Below are positions 54,061 to 62,488 of a DNA stretch of 64,000 nt, piece after piece. Below the pieces are notes generated by a model that searched no databases, was not told the origin of the DNA, and worked only from the letters and a program-made list of their open reading frames with translations. Location of the stretch: the NCBI GenBank assembly GCA_046331705.1, contig JAXLQJ010000038.1, positions 7,346 through 71,345 of the forward strand, given 5' to 3'. The first letter of the stretch is position 1. Each line of letters starts with the position of its first letter. Origin of the DNA: JADJOY01 sp046331705 [NCBI: bacterium]. Lineage in GTDB: Bacteria; JADJOY01. The position numbers were made by a program, and so were the translations under genes.

Positions 54061-54795
54061 ATGAAGAGCCTCCCGCTCGTCGTACCCGCCGCAGGGCGCG
54101 GCACCCGCGCGCTGCCGTACACCATGGAGCACCCCAAGGCGCTCCTCGAGGTCGACGGCAAGACGCTCCTCGAGCAAGTCCTGGACTTGGGCGCCGAGAT
54201 CGGCGTCGAACACGCGTTCCTGATCGTCGGCTTCCAGGCCGAGGAGATCAAGAAGCGCTTCGGCGATCGCTACCGCACCCTCGAGCTGCGTTACGTCCAT
54301 CAGCCCGAGCTGCTGGGCTTGGTGCACGCGATCAGCCAGCTCGAGCAGCACATCCAAGAAGACTTCATGATGATGCTGTGCGACGAGATCTACTTCGACA
54401 CCCGCCACAAGGACGTCGCGGCGCGCTTTCGCAGCACCAATCCGGACGTGCTGTGCTGCGTGATGCGGGGCTCGGTCGAGGAGATCCAGAAGAACTACAG
54501 CGTCGAGTTCGAGGGTGACCGCGTCACCAAGCTGATCGAGAAGCCGTCGCCCGAGCAGATCACCAACCCGTTCATGGGCACGGGGACCGTCCTCTTCCAC
54601 CCGACGGTCTTCGAGTACATCGCGCGCACGCCGGTGAATCCGAAGCGCAACCAGAAAGAGCTCGCGGACCTGCTCAACGTCATGATCACCGCGGGACGAT
54701 ACGTGAGCCTGTTCGACATCGGCGGCTCCTACGTGAACGTCAACTACGCCGACGATTACGAGCGTCTCACCAAGAAGATCCACGCCACGGGTTGA
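54061..54795 (+). CDS. Sugar-phosphate nucleotidyltransferase (NDP-sugar pyrophosphorylase)
   Basis: A 244-residue enzyme of the RmlA/GalU superfamily that would activate a sugar-1-phosphate with an NTP. The N-terminus LPLVVPAAGRGTRALPYTMEHPKALLEV contains the G-x-G-T-R phosphate loop and PKAL motif, shown here in pieces: AAGRGTRALP and HPKALLEV. MMLCDEIYFDTR is the metal-binding strand, IEKPSPEQITNPFMGTG binds the sugar, and GGSYVNVNYADDYERL ends the fold. ATG 54061 has GGAAGG upstream. It probably makes the nucleotide sugar used by this locus; nucleotide and sugar are unknown. Confidence 0.88.
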   Translation: MKSLPLVVPAAGRGTRALPYTMEHPKALLEVDGKTLLEQVLDLGAEIGVEHAFLIVGFQAEEIKKRFGDRYRTLELRYVHQPELLGLVHAISQLEQHIQEDFMMMLCDEIYFDTRHKDVAARFRSTNPDVLCCVMRGSVEEIQKNYSVEFEGDRVTKLIEKPSPEQITNPFMGTGTVLFHPTVFEYIARTPVNPKRNQKELADLLNVMITAGRYVSLFDIGGSYVNVNYADDYERLTKKIHATG

Positions 54796-54797
54796 TT

Positions 54798-54820
54798 CGG
54801 GGGGCCGCTTCATCCCCCCG
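54798..54820 (+). terminator. Hairpin directly after the nucleotidyltransferase gene
   Basis: CGGGGGG (54798-54804) and CCCCCCG (54814-54820) form a 7-bp G-C stem around a nine-base loop, two bases after the stop codon. There is no T-run, but the position at the end of the long plus-strand run and before a convergent gene suggests a transcript end. Confidence 0.45.
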
Positions 54821-54981
54821 CCCGCCGCGGCCCAGCCGCGTCGGGTCCCAGCCGAGGCGACTCGCCGCGCGCGCGGCTCGTCGTTGGCGCCGGGAAGGAT
54901 CGGCGGCGAGCGTGGAGACCGAGTCGGCGATCATCGCCACGACGGCGATTCGCGCTGCTCCGGTCCGCGCCCGAGACGACG

Positions 54982-55662
54982 TCAGCTGGCCCGTTGCGGG
55001 ACGGGCGAGGCGATGCCCAGCACCTCGCGATAGTAGTGGTCGAGCTCGTCGAGCGAGGCGAGGTCGCCCTTGGCCTGGTAGGCGAGGACCCGCCGCACCT
55101 CCTCGAGGATGTGGTGGGCGCGCGCCATTCGAAGCTCACCCTGCGAGCCGTAGACGTCGCGATTCCAGTCCGTGGTCGCCGGCGTGACGGGAGTGGCGCG
55201 CATCGGGTGCCCGAAGAGCCGGAACGACACCAGAAGCCCGAGCATCACCCGGAGCGTCTCGTGCGGATTCATGAGGACGAGCGCCTCGGTCCAGCGCCGC
55301 TCCTTGGCGAGCCGCACGAAGTCGTCTCCTTCGGTGCGGGTATGCGCGCCTTCGCCGGGAACGAGCACGATCGCCTCCGCTGGCACGCCCAGCTCGCGCA
55401 GCGCTCGTGTCCACACGTGGCAGCCGGGGTAGGTGGTGGTCTCGGGCGTCCGGTCCGCGCCGGTGCCGGGTATGGCGATCCGTCCGGCCACGCCGGTGCG
55501 GTGCAACTCGGCGGCGAGCCACAAGAGCCCCTCGTTGCGAGGCGGATCGTGCTCGAAGTTGCCCGGACAGCGACTGAAGACGAACGCCACCGGACACGGT
55601 GTGCGCGGCGCGGGCCAGACGGCGAGATGCCATGGCGCGAGAACTCGATCGATGTCGCTCAA
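54982..55662 (-). CDS. DUF218/YdcF-like protein
   Basis: A 226-residue protein resembling the DUF218 (SanA/YdcF/ElyC) superfamily. YPGCHVWTRALRELGVPAEA then IVLVPGEGAHTRTEGDDFVR follows the usual T-x-x-E-x-x pattern, and LVLMNPHETLRVMLGLLVSF corresponds to the S-x-x-H-x-x-R segment. No signal peptide is seen. TTG 55662 is chosen because GGAGGAACGGCA immediately precedes it; the frame is open further upstream but with Arg-rich, unlikely sequence. DUF218 proteins are linked to envelope or lipid-carrier functions, so a role with the glycan locus is possible. Assignment is moderate. Confidence 0.65.
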   Translation of the reverse strand: MSDIDRVLAPWHLAVWPAPRTPCPVAFVFSRCPGNFEHDPPRNEGLLWLAAELHRTGVAGRIAIPGTGADRTPETTTYPGCHVWTRALRELGVPAEAIVLVPGEGAHTRTEGDDFVRLAKERRWTEALVLMNPHETLRVMLGLLVSFRLFGHPMRATPVTPATTDWNRDVYGSQGELRMARAHHILEEVRRVLAYQAKGDLASLDELDHYYREVLGIASPVPQRAS

Positions 55663-55894
55663 TGCCGTTCCTCCAGCGCGCGCAACATAGGAACGACGAC
55701 GAGCTTGGGCAACGACGGCGTCTGGACGGCGTCTGGAGGAGTCTGGAGGCGCGTGTCGGCGGCGGCGCCGCCCGCTCGCGCGTGCGTCGGCTCGATGGCG
55801 ATCGTGTGACGGCGCGAGCGCGATTTCGTGAGCGCGAGCCTTGACACGGGTCGAGGGGTCGGACACCTTTCGCGTTTACCGAAGGGTTTAGTAT

Positions 55895-55913
55895 ATGAAA
55901 CAGCAAGTTTCAT
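55895..55913 (+). promoter_or_regulatory. Palindromic operator-like site in the promoter of the XRE-cupin gene
   Basis: ATGAAAC (55895-55901), five-base spacer AGCAA, and GTTTCAT (55907-55913): a perfect 7+7 inverted repeat in a markedly A+T-rich island. A -10-like TAGTAT (55889-55894) abuts it on the left. The site lies 34 bases before the regulator's GTG start. Autoregulation by the XRE-cupin protein is the simplest reading; this is inference. Confidence 0.6.
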
Positions 55914-55947
55914 TAACTAGACCTGCGGCGGAGGTAGGGGCAGGACC

Positions 55948-56490
55948 GTGTCGCATCCGATCGGCGAGAGGATCAAGACGCTTCGGCTTTCGAGCCAGCT
56001 GACCCAGGAAGAGCTCGCGGCTCGTTCCAACCTGACGAAGGGTTTCATCTCGCAGGTGGAGCGCGATCTCACCTCGATCTCGCTCGAGAACCTGGCGCTC
56101 ATGCTCTCGGCCCTCGACACCAGCCTGGCCGAGTTCTTCGCGGAGGAAGAGGAGAAGCCGGTCGTCTTCCGGAGGTCGGATCGGCGTTCGATGGAGTGGG
56201 GAGGATCGCAGAATCTCGAGGTGCTGGTGCCGGGCGGCACCAACCGGACCATGGATCCGACGGTCGTCCATCTCGCGGCCGGAGAGGCGTTCGGCTGCGA
56301 GCGACCGCACGAGGGCGAAGAGCTCGGATACGTGCTGACCGGAACCGTCCGCTTGCGCGTGAGCAAGAAGAGCTGGCTGCTCAAGGCCGGCGAGTGCTTC
56401 TACTACCGCGCGAACCGGATGCACGGCTTTCAGAACGAGGGCACGAACGAGGCACAGGTGTTGTGGATCGCGTCGCCGCCGCGACTGTGA
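55948..56490 (+). CDS. XRE-family transcriptional regulator with cupin sensor domain
   Basis: A 180-residue regulator. Residues 5-60 form the helix-turn-helix ([20 protein letters not shown], with [19 protein letters not shown] as recognition region). Residues 105-175 form a cupin barrel ([20 protein letters not shown], then [18 protein letters not shown]). It belongs to the PuuR-like group, whose members sense polyamines or other small ligands. GTG 55948 follows GGAGGTAGGGG. It is the first gene of an operon with speD and speE, which suggests control of spermidine synthesis. Confidence 0.9.
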   Translation: MSHPIGERIKTLRLSSQLTQEELAARSNLTKGFISQVERDLTSISLENLALMLSALDTSLAEFFAEEEEKPVVFRRSDRRSMEWGGSQNLEVLVPGGTNRTMDPTVVHLAAGEAFGCERPHEGEELGYVLTGTVRLRVSKKSWLLKAGECFYYRANRMHGFQNEGTNEAQVLWIASPPRL

Positions 56491-56527
56491 CGCGAGCCGA
56501 TTTCCACGGTGGGAAGGTGAACATGGA

Positions 56528-56546
56528 CCGAGGCATGGTGCCTCGG
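56528..56546 (+). other. Hairpin in the speD leader
   Basis: CCGAGGCA (56528-56535), loop TGG, TGCCTCGG (56539-56546): a perfect 8-bp stem between the regulator gene and the speD start at 56583. No T-run follows. It could tune the ratio of regulator to SpeD, stop ribosomes or protect the downstream transcript; none is shown by the sequence alone. Confidence 0.5.
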
Positions 56547-56582
56547 GGTTGGGACCGAAACACCATTGGGAGGATGGACCTG

Positions 56583-56990
56583 ATGAAAGCGCTTGGGCGC
56601 CATCTCTTGGTGGAGTACAGCGGCTGCGATCACGCAACGCTGAAGGAAGTGCCTCGAATCCAGGCACTGATGGAAGAAGCGGCGCGCGTTTCCGGCGCCA
56701 CGATCGTTCAGACCTGCTTCCATCAATTCAATCCGTACGGCGTGAGCGGAGTGGTGGTGATCGCGGAGAGCCATCTCGCGATCCACACCTGGCCCGAGCA
56801 CGGCTACGCGTCGGTGGACATCTACACCTGCGGCGACTCCGTCGATCCGTGGAAGGCGCACGCGTTCCTGCAGCAGGCGCTCGGCGCCAGCGACATCGAG
56901 ACCAACGAGCTCTTCCGCGGCCAGCTCGGCGACGAGCCGGCGTCGGCGAAGTACGGCAAGTCCGCGTTGCCCATCGTCCTGCACGCCTGA
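56583..56990 (+). CDS. speD: S-adenosylmethionine decarboxylase proenzyme
   Basis: Pyruvoyl enzyme that makes decarboxylated SAM, the aminopropyl donor for spermidine. The start ATG 56583 gives [15 protein letters not shown] and follows GGGAGG (56568-56573). Upstream in-frame ATGs at 56523 and 56574 would add up to 20 unconserved residues, including those over the hairpin. The self-cleavage Glu62-Ser63 bond lies in [17 protein letters not shown], with His68 and Cys83 (DIYTCGD) as the processing and catalytic residues. At 135 residues it is the short class of SpeD. speE follows after 127 bases. Confidence 0.95.
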   Translation: MKALGRHLLVEYSGCDHATLKEVPRIQALMEEAARVSGATIVQTCFHQFNPYGVSGVVVIAESHLAIHTWPEHGYASVDIYTCGDSVDPWKAHAFLQQALGASDIETNELFRGQLGDEPASAKYGKSALPIVLHA

Positions 56991-57117
56991 TCGGGAGCGC
57001 GCGGGCGCGTGCCCCGCGCTCCTCGTTCCCCCGGCGGCGCCGAGCCCAGGCCGGCTCGGCGCCGTCGCTCACTCGCCGAGGCGCTCGCGCGGACGGCGCG
57101 CGAGAGGGAGGCCGCTC

Positions 57118-57954
57118 ATGGAGCTGTGGTTCACCGAGGCGCACCCGTCGCACCGCGGGCTCACGTTCCGCGTGCGCCGTGTTCTGGAATCGCGGAAGAG
57201 CCGTTACCAGCAGATCGACATCCTGGAGACCGAGGATGGCGCCCGGCTCTTCGTCCTCGATGGCATGGTGATGCTCACCACGCGCGACGAGTTCGTCTAT
57301 CACGAGATGCTCGCGCACGTGGCGCTCTTCGCCCACCCCGCGCCGCGCCGCGTGCTCATCATCGGCGGCGGCGATGGTGGCACCGCCCGCGAGGCGATCA
57401 AGCACCCTACCGTCGAGCACGTCGACTTGGTCGACATCGACGAGGACGTCTTCGAGCTCTCGCGCCGGCACCTGCCGGAGACCGCGGTCTCGTTCGACGA
57501 CCCGCGGGTCCACCTGCGCGCCGAGGACGGCGCCGCGTTCGTGCGCGAGGCGAAGACTCCCTACGACGTGGTGCTGGTCGACTCGACCGAGCCGATCGGC
57601 CCCGGCGCGGTGCTCTTCGGCGCCGAGTTCCACGCCGACATCCACCGCGCCCTCGGGCCCGACGGCATCATGGCGTGCCAGAGCGACACACCGTTCTTCG
57701 ACGGCGAGACCATCCGCACCCTGCACCGCGCCGTGCGCCCGATCTACCGCTCGCTACACCTCTACCTGGCGTCGGTGCCCGTGTACCCGAGCGGGCTGTG
57801 GAGCTTCACGCTCGGAACCAAGGGCGGCGCCGCCGGCGTGCGGCCCCGCGCACTCAGGACGCCACCCGCCGACTGGAAGCTGCGCTACTACAGCGCCGAG
57901 GTTCACGACGCGTGCTTCGCGCTGCCGCCGTTCGTCGCCGAGCTGGTCAGCTAG
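57118..57954 (+). CDS. speE: Spermidine synthase
   Basis: Aminopropyltransferase that makes spermidine from putrescine and decarboxylated SAM. The 278-residue protein has the N-terminal MELWFTEAHPSHRGLTF, the dcSAM-binding RRVLIIGGGDGGTAREAIKH and VDLVDIDEDVFEL, and the catalytic Asp in VVLVDSTEPIGPGAVLF. It ends eight bases into the convergent methyltransferase gene on the other strand. With speD and the XRE-cupin regulator it forms a polyamine unit inside the glycan locus; no agmatine or ornithine decarboxylase is nearby. Confidence 0.96.
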   Translation: MELWFTEAHPSHRGLTFRVRRVLESRKSRYQQIDILETEDGARLFVLDGMVMLTTRDEFVYHEMLAHVALFAHPAPRRVLIIGGGDGGTAREAIKHPTVEHVDLVDIDEDVFELSRRHLPETAVSFDDPRVHLRAEDGAAFVREAKTPYDVVLVDSTEPIGPGAVLFGAEFHADIHRALGPDGIMACQSDTPFFDGETIRTLHRAVRPIYRSLHLYLASVPVYPSGLWSFTLGTKGGAAGVRPRALRTPPADWKLRYYSAEVHDACFALPPFVAELVS

Positions 57955-58747
57955 CGCGGCGCGCGACCACGGTGACCGTCCAGTCGAGTGGGCTCGGGCT
58001 GTCGACGAGCTTGCCGAACGGCCGGATCGCGACGAGCTCGAGCCCCGCATCGGCGAGCGCCAGGCCGAGCTCGCGCGGGAAGAAGTAGCGCATGGGATGG
58101 GTCTCGACGATGCGGTCGAGGAGGCGACGTCCGCGCCAGCGCTCCGTGGTGAAGCGGATGTCGACCGCCTGTCGGAGCAGATCGTTGCGACAGGCCGCTC
58201 GCCGGACGATCCGCTCATCGCCTCGCCGGATCTCCTTGGTGTTCGCGTGCGGCGGATCGCGAAGCACCGCGGGCCCGAACCACACGTCGAAGACGAGGGG
58301 CGCGCCGCGCTGCAGGTGGGCCGCCGCGGTCTCGAGGGCGGCCCGGAGGTCGTGATCGGCGACCTGATAGCCGAGGACGGCGAACATCGCGATCGCGGCG
58401 TCGAACCGTTTCCCGAGGCGGATCGTGCGCACGTCGCCACGGTGGGTGTCCGGCTCGACGCCGTGGCAGCGGAACTTCGTGGCGTAGGCGGAGAGCATCC
58501 CGGGCGAGCGATCCACGCCCGTGACGCGGAAGCCGCGCCGGGCGAGGAGGATGTCGTGATTGCCGGTGCCGCAGCCCAGGCTCAGCACCGTCCGCACGGG
58601 TGTGCGCGCGTGGCGGCGGAAGAGCCGCTCCAGGTAGCGGCTCTCCGCCGGGTAGTCCTTGTCGGCGTAGATCGCATCGTAGATGGCCGCGTAACGCGGA
58701 CCGAACACCCGTGCCTGGCGGCCTCGCTCAGCCACGGCGCGCGGCAT
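57947..58747 (-). CDS. Class I SAM-dependent methyltransferase
   Basis: A 266-residue methyltransferase from ATG 58747; GTG 58735 is an equally possible start. Motif I is VLSLGCGTGNHDILLARRGF near residue 50, followed by VTGVDRSPGMLSAYATKF and DAAIAMFAVLGYQVAD. The acceptor part ends with a pair of strands (LDWTVTVVARRAS). It overlaps the DegT aminotransferase gene upstream and closes the minus-strand sugar operon, so N-methylation or O-methylation of an aminosugar is a reasonable guess. Confidence 0.85.
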   Translation of the reverse strand: MPRAVAERGRQARVFGPRYAAIYDAIYADKDYPAESRYLERLFRRHARTPVRTVLSLGCGTGNHDILLARRGFRVTGVDRSPGMLSAYATKFRCHGVEPDTHRGDVRTIRLGKRFDAAIAMFAVLGYQVADHDLRAALETAAAHLQRGAPLVFDVWFGPAVLRDPPHANTKEIRRGDERIVRRAACRNDLLRQAVDIRFTTERWRGRRLLDRIVETHPMRYFFPRELGLALADAGLELVAIRPFGKLVDSPSPLDWTVTVVARRAS

Positions 58748-59870
58748 CCCGGATCGCAGCACCCACGTAGGCGATGTCGTCCTCGGCGAGGCCCGGGCCG
58801 GAAGGCAAGTAGAGGCCTTCGGCAGCGAGCCGCGTGCTGACTGGAAACGCGCGCTCGGCGCGTCCGCCGCAGGCGCGCAGGTACGGCGGCTGCTCGTGGA
58901 TGGGTTGGAAGAACGGGCGCGTCTCGACCCCCCGATCGGCGAGGGCGCGCGCCAGCTCGTCGCGCGAGCGTCCGAACGTCTGCGCATCGATCGTCACGCC
59001 GAACATCCAGTAGACGTTCTTGGCACCCGCGCGTTCCACGGGGAGCGACAGACCGGGGATGTGACGAAGCGCCGCCGCGTACGCCCTGGCGTTTCGTCGG
59101 CGCGCCTCCACGAGCGCCTCCGCGCGCTCCATCTGCGCGAGGCCGAGCGCGGCCTGGAGGTTGGTGAGGCGGTAGTTGAAGCCGACGTCCTGGTGGAAGT
59201 AGTCGCGTGGCCTGTCGAGCGGGAAGCACAGGTTCCGGAAGTAGCGGCAGCGCTCGGCGAGGCGGGAGTCCGTGGTGACCACCATGCCGCCTTCGCCGGT
59301 CGTCACGATCTTGTTGGCGTAGAAGCTGAAGGTCGCGATCGCCCCCAGGCTTCCTGCTCGCCGGCCGTGCCACTCGGCTCCATGCGCTTCCGCGGCGTCC
59401 TCGACCACGGCGGCGCCGGCGCCAGCGGCGATCGCACCGATCGCGTCCATGTCGCAGGGGTGCCCGTAGGTGTGCACCGCGATGATCGCCTTGGTACGCG
59501 GGCTCACGGCGTGGGCGAGCGCGTTCGGATCCAGATTCCAGGTGTCCGGCTCGACGTCGACGAGCACGGGCGTTGCACCGCGATAGAGCACCGCGAAGAG
59601 CACGGCCACCATCGCGAAATCCGGCAGCACGACCTCGTCGCCGGGGCCGACGTCCAGCGCGGTCAGCGCGAGATGGAGCGCCGCCGTACCGTTCGAGACG
59701 CTCACGCCGTGGGTGGTTCCGCACCACGCGGCGAAGCGCCGCTCGAACTCACCGACCGCCGGGCCCACCGAGGAGATCCAGCCTCCGCGCACGGCCTCGG
59801 CGACGTAGCGCTCCTCGTTGCCGTCGAGAAGCGGCGTGCAGACGGGAATGGAGCGAGTGGACGCGCTCAT
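58728..59870 (-). CDS. DegT/DnrJ/EryC1/StrS-family sugar aminotransferase
   Basis: A 380-residue PLP enzyme. It opens IPVCTPLLDGNEERYVAEAV with GGWISSVGPAVGEFE; SNGTAALHLALTAL is the phosphate loop; ATFSFYANKIVTTGEGGMV has the PLP Lys. LGFNYR-type segment DVGFNYRLTNLQAALGLAQM follows. Members add an amino group to a keto-nucleotide-sugar. ATG 59870 overlaps the cupin gene stop by ATGA. Together with the neighbours it suggests an amino sugar in the surface glycan. Confidence 0.92.
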   Translation of the reverse strand: MSASTRSIPVCTPLLDGNEERYVAEAVRGGWISSVGPAVGEFERRFAAWCGTTHGVSVSNGTAALHLALTALDVGPGDEVVLPDFAMVAVLFAVLYRGATPVLVDVEPDTWNLDPNALAHAVSPRTKAIIAVHTYGHPCDMDAIGAIAAGAGAAVVEDAAEAHGAEWHGRRAGSLGAIATFSFYANKIVTTGEGGMVVTTDSRLAERCRYFRNLCFPLDRPRDYFHQDVGFNYRLTNLQAALGLAQMERAEALVEARRRNARAYAAALRHIPGLSLPVERAGAKNVYWMFGVTIDAQTFGRSRDELARALADRGVETRPFFQPIHEQPPYLRACGGRAERAFPVSTRLAAEGLYLPSGPGLAEDDIAYVGAAIRDAARRG

Positions 59871-60271
59871 GCAGGCTCGAACCGTTCCTTGTCCTCGACT
59901 CCCGCGTACGGGCCCTGCTTCACCTCCACGATCTCGGAGTCCTCGAGCATCGTGAAGCCGTGGCCGCCCGACGCGAGCAAGATCACGTCGCCGCCGACCA
60001 GCTCGACGTGACCGATGCCCGAGCGGTCCGGCGCGTAGAGATCCACGCGGACGCGGCCCGAGCGGACGAACAGCACCTCGAGGGTGTGCGTCACCTCGCG
60101 CGGCACGTCCTTGTGGACGTGCGGCGGGATGCGATGGCCCGCCGGTCGCGCCATGCACGCGAGCTGCTGCGAGAAGTCGTTGGGCGTGTAGAACTCGATC
60201 CCGTCCGGCTGGTGATCGCGCGGCAGCACGATCGCGATCAGCGCTCCCTCGTGCTCGATGCGACGGATCAT
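59867..60271 (-). CDS. Cupin-domain protein of nucleotide-sugar metabolism
   Basis: A 134-residue single-domain cupin. The metal-ligand stretch HRIPPHVHKDVPREVTHTLE and the second strand pair GDVILLASGGHGF with VEVKQGPYAG match WxcM/FdtA-like or small sugar-cluster cupins that I recall in similar loci. It may be a sugar ketoisomerase/epimerase or a binding protein; catalytic residues cannot be assigned with certainty. ATG 60271 is 37 bases after the asnB-like stop, and its end overlaps the aminotransferase start. Confidence 0.75.
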   Translation of the reverse strand: MIRRIEHEGALIAIVLPRDHQPDGIEFYTPNDFSQQLACMARPAGHRIPPHVHKDVPREVTHTLEVLFVRSGRVRVDLYAPDRSGIGHVELVGGDVILLASGGHGFTMLEDSEIVEVKQGPYAGVEDKERFEPA

Positions 60272-60308
60272 GGTGGGATCGGGCCTCGGATCACGGAGCC
60301 GCGCGGGC

Positions 60309-62219
60309 TCACGCGGGTCGAGCCTCGGGTGGGTTGGAATCGATCCACATGCGGAACCACAGCTCGAGCATCAGCATCGCCCACAGCCGGATGTGGTGCG
60401 AGTAGCGACCCGAGACGTGCTGGTCGATGGTCGCCTCGACCCAGCGTGGCCGGAACAGCCCGCGGCGCCGCGCCGTCGCGTCCAGCAGCACGTCGCGCGC
60501 CATCGGCTCGAGCTCGCGCCGGAACCAATGATCGATCGGCACTCCGAAACCCATCTTCGGCCGGTGCAACAGATCGTGGGGCAGGTGAGGCTCCATCGCC
60601 TCCTTGAGCAGCGACTTGAGGCCGCCGGCGAGCTTGTCGGCCACGGGAATGGTCGCGGCCCATTCCATCAACGCGTGATCGAGAAGCGGCGAGCGAGCCT
60701 CGAGCGAGTGCGCCATGCTCGCCACGTCGACCTTCACCAGCAGATCGTCCGGCAGGTACGTGTGGAGATCCGCCCACGAGGCGCCGCCCGTGAGCGAGGG
60801 CGCCGCGGCGAAGTAGGGATCGAGGAGCGCGAGCGTCGAGCGATCGAGCAGCGGTCGGAGCGAGTCCCCGTAGCTCGTGAGCTTGTCCTCGTCGCGGAAG
60901 TAGACGATCGAGGGCGCGTAGAGCTCGACCGGCGTCGCGGTCCAGGTCTTCAGCACCCGGCGTACGATCCGGACCACGGGAATCCGCGCCGTGAACGGCG
61001 GCACGAGGTGCACGAGGGCGCCCGCCAGACGGCGCAGCGGCACGCTCGGCGGGCCGGAGCGGTCGCGTTTCCAGCAGCGTTCGTAGCGCGGGTAGCCGAG
61101 GAAGCTCTCGTCGCCGCCGTCGCCGTTGAGCGCCACCGTCACGTGCCGGCGCGCCATCTGCGACACGTAGTAGGTCGGCACCGCGGACGAGTCGGCGAAC
61201 GGCTCGCCGTAATGCCAGACGAGCTTCGGCACCACGTCCACGGCGTCGGGCTCGACGATCATCTCCTCGTGCTCGGTGCCGTAGCGCTCGGCGACCCTTC
61301 GTGCCCAGCGGGTCTCGTCGTACTCGGCCTCGCGAAAGCCGATCGAGAACGTCTTCACCCGTCCGACGCCGGCTTGCGCCATCATCGCCACCACCGCCGA
61401 CGAATCGACGCCGCCCGAGAGGAACGCGCCGAGAGGCACGTCCGAGATCAGGCGCAGTCGCACCGCCTCGCGGAGCTGCTCGACGAGCTCCGCGATCAGC
61501 TCGGCCCGCGGCCGCGGGCGCGTGGAACGGGGGTCGGGGAGGGACCAATACGCGGCGAGCTTGGGCTCGCCGCGAGCTTCCAGCACGAGCGTGTGGGCCG
61601 GCGGCAGCTTGTGAATGCCCTCGAACGCCGTCCATGGCGACGGCACGTACTGGAGCGTGAGGTAGTGATGGATCGCTTCCAGGTTGGGGCGCCGTGGAAT
61701 CCCCGGAAAGGCGAGGATCGCCTTGATCTCCGACCCGAACACGAGGCAGCCGTCGTGCAGCGCGTAGTAGAGCGGCTTCTTGCCGACCCGGTCGCGCGCC
61801 AGGATCAGGCGCCGCTCGGCCGTGTCCCAGATCGCGATCGCGAACATGCCCCGAAGCCGCGAGAACACGTCGGCACCCCAGCGCCGGTAGCCCTGGACGA
61901 TCACTTCGGTGTCGGAGCGGCTCCGGAACGCGAATCCCTGCTCTTCGAGCTCGCGACGCAGCTCGAGGAAGTTGTAGATCTCGCCGTTGAAGACGATGTG
62001 GACGCGCCCATCCTCGCTGGCCATGGGCTGGTGCCCGGCCGGGCTCAGATCGATGATCGCGAGCCGCTGGTGGGCGAGCCCCGCGGTGCCGTCCGTCCAG
62101 ACGCCCGAATCGTCCGGGCCGCGGTGCCGCAACGTGGCGGACATCCGGCCGAGGGTCGCGGTCGCATCGTCCGTGTCCCGCCCGCCCGCGGGTCGTACGA
62201 ATCCGGCGATGCCGCACAT
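60309..62219 (-). CDS. asnB: Asparagine synthetase B-type glutamine amidotransferase
   Basis: A 636-residue amidotransferase. ATG 62219 gives MCGIAGFVRP, so Cys2 is the class II glutaminase nucleophile after Met removal. RHRGPDDSGVW, HQRLAIIDLSPAGHQPM and FNGEIYNFLELR complete the glutaminase site. The synthetase domain has FLSGGVDSSAVVAMMAQAG for ATP pyrophosphatase activity and ALNGDGGDESFLGYPRYE. The size and context (glycan locus, followed by cupin and DegT genes) fit the exopolysaccharide-linked AsnB group, which may amidate a uronic-acid sugar rather than aspartate. True asparagine synthesis is also possible. Confidence 0.9.
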   Translation of the reverse strand: MCGIAGFVRPAGGRDTDDATATLGRMSATLRHRGPDDSGVWTDGTAGLAHQRLAIIDLSPAGHQPMASEDGRVHIVFNGEIYNFLELRRELEEQGFAFRSRSDTEVIVQGYRRWGADVFSRLRGMFAIAIWDTAERRLILARDRVGKKPLYYALHDGCLVFGSEIKAILAFPGIPRRPNLEAIHHYLTLQYVPSPWTAFEGIHKLPPAHTLVLEARGEPKLAAYWSLPDPRSTRPRPRAELIAELVEQLREAVRLRLISDVPLGAFLSGGVDSSAVVAMMAQAGVGRVKTFSIGFREAEYDETRWARRVAERYGTEHEEMIVEPDAVDVVPKLVWHYGEPFADSSAVPTYYVSQMARRHVTVALNGDGGDESFLGYPRYERCWKRDRSGPPSVPLRRLAGALVHLVPPFTARIPVVRIVRRVLKTWTATPVELYAPSIVYFRDEDKLTSYGDSLRPLLDRSTLALLDPYFAAAPSLTGGASWADLHTYLPDDLLVKVDVASMAHSLEARSPLLDHALMEWAATIPVADKLAGGLKSLLKEAMEPHLPHDLLHRPKMGFGVPIDHWFRRELEPMARDVLLDATARRRGLFRPRWVEATIDQHVSGRYSHHIRLWAMLMLELWFRMWIDSNPPEARPA

Positions 62220-62488
62220 GGATCGAGAGGGATCGCGAGTCAGCCGCGGCGGGACCCTGGGGCACGGCATCGCTCCATGCGCGGTGCTCGCGCGAGCGGG
62301 CCGATCGGGTCGGGCGGGATGATCCTTCCTAGTTGATCGAGGAGTGGTTGTCGAGGTCGAAGATCGAGGGAGTGGAGGCGAGCGTCTCGACGGCGCTCGC
62401 GAGCGCCGGCGCGCCGCGAGCCGAGTGAGCCCGCGCGGGACGGGCTCGCGGGCGGTGTGGTATTCCGTGCGCGCTCGCGAGCATCCGG

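Noticed and set aside
55841-55846. TTGACA as -35 of the XRE-cupin promoter
   Set aside because: No acceptable -10 occurs 16-18 bases downstream; the A+T-rich island with the palindrome starts too far away.
60258-62336. A 692-codon plus-strand open frame opposite the asnB-like gene
   Set aside because: Arg/His/Glu-rich sequence without motifs, while the minus strand encodes a complete glutaminase and synthetase.
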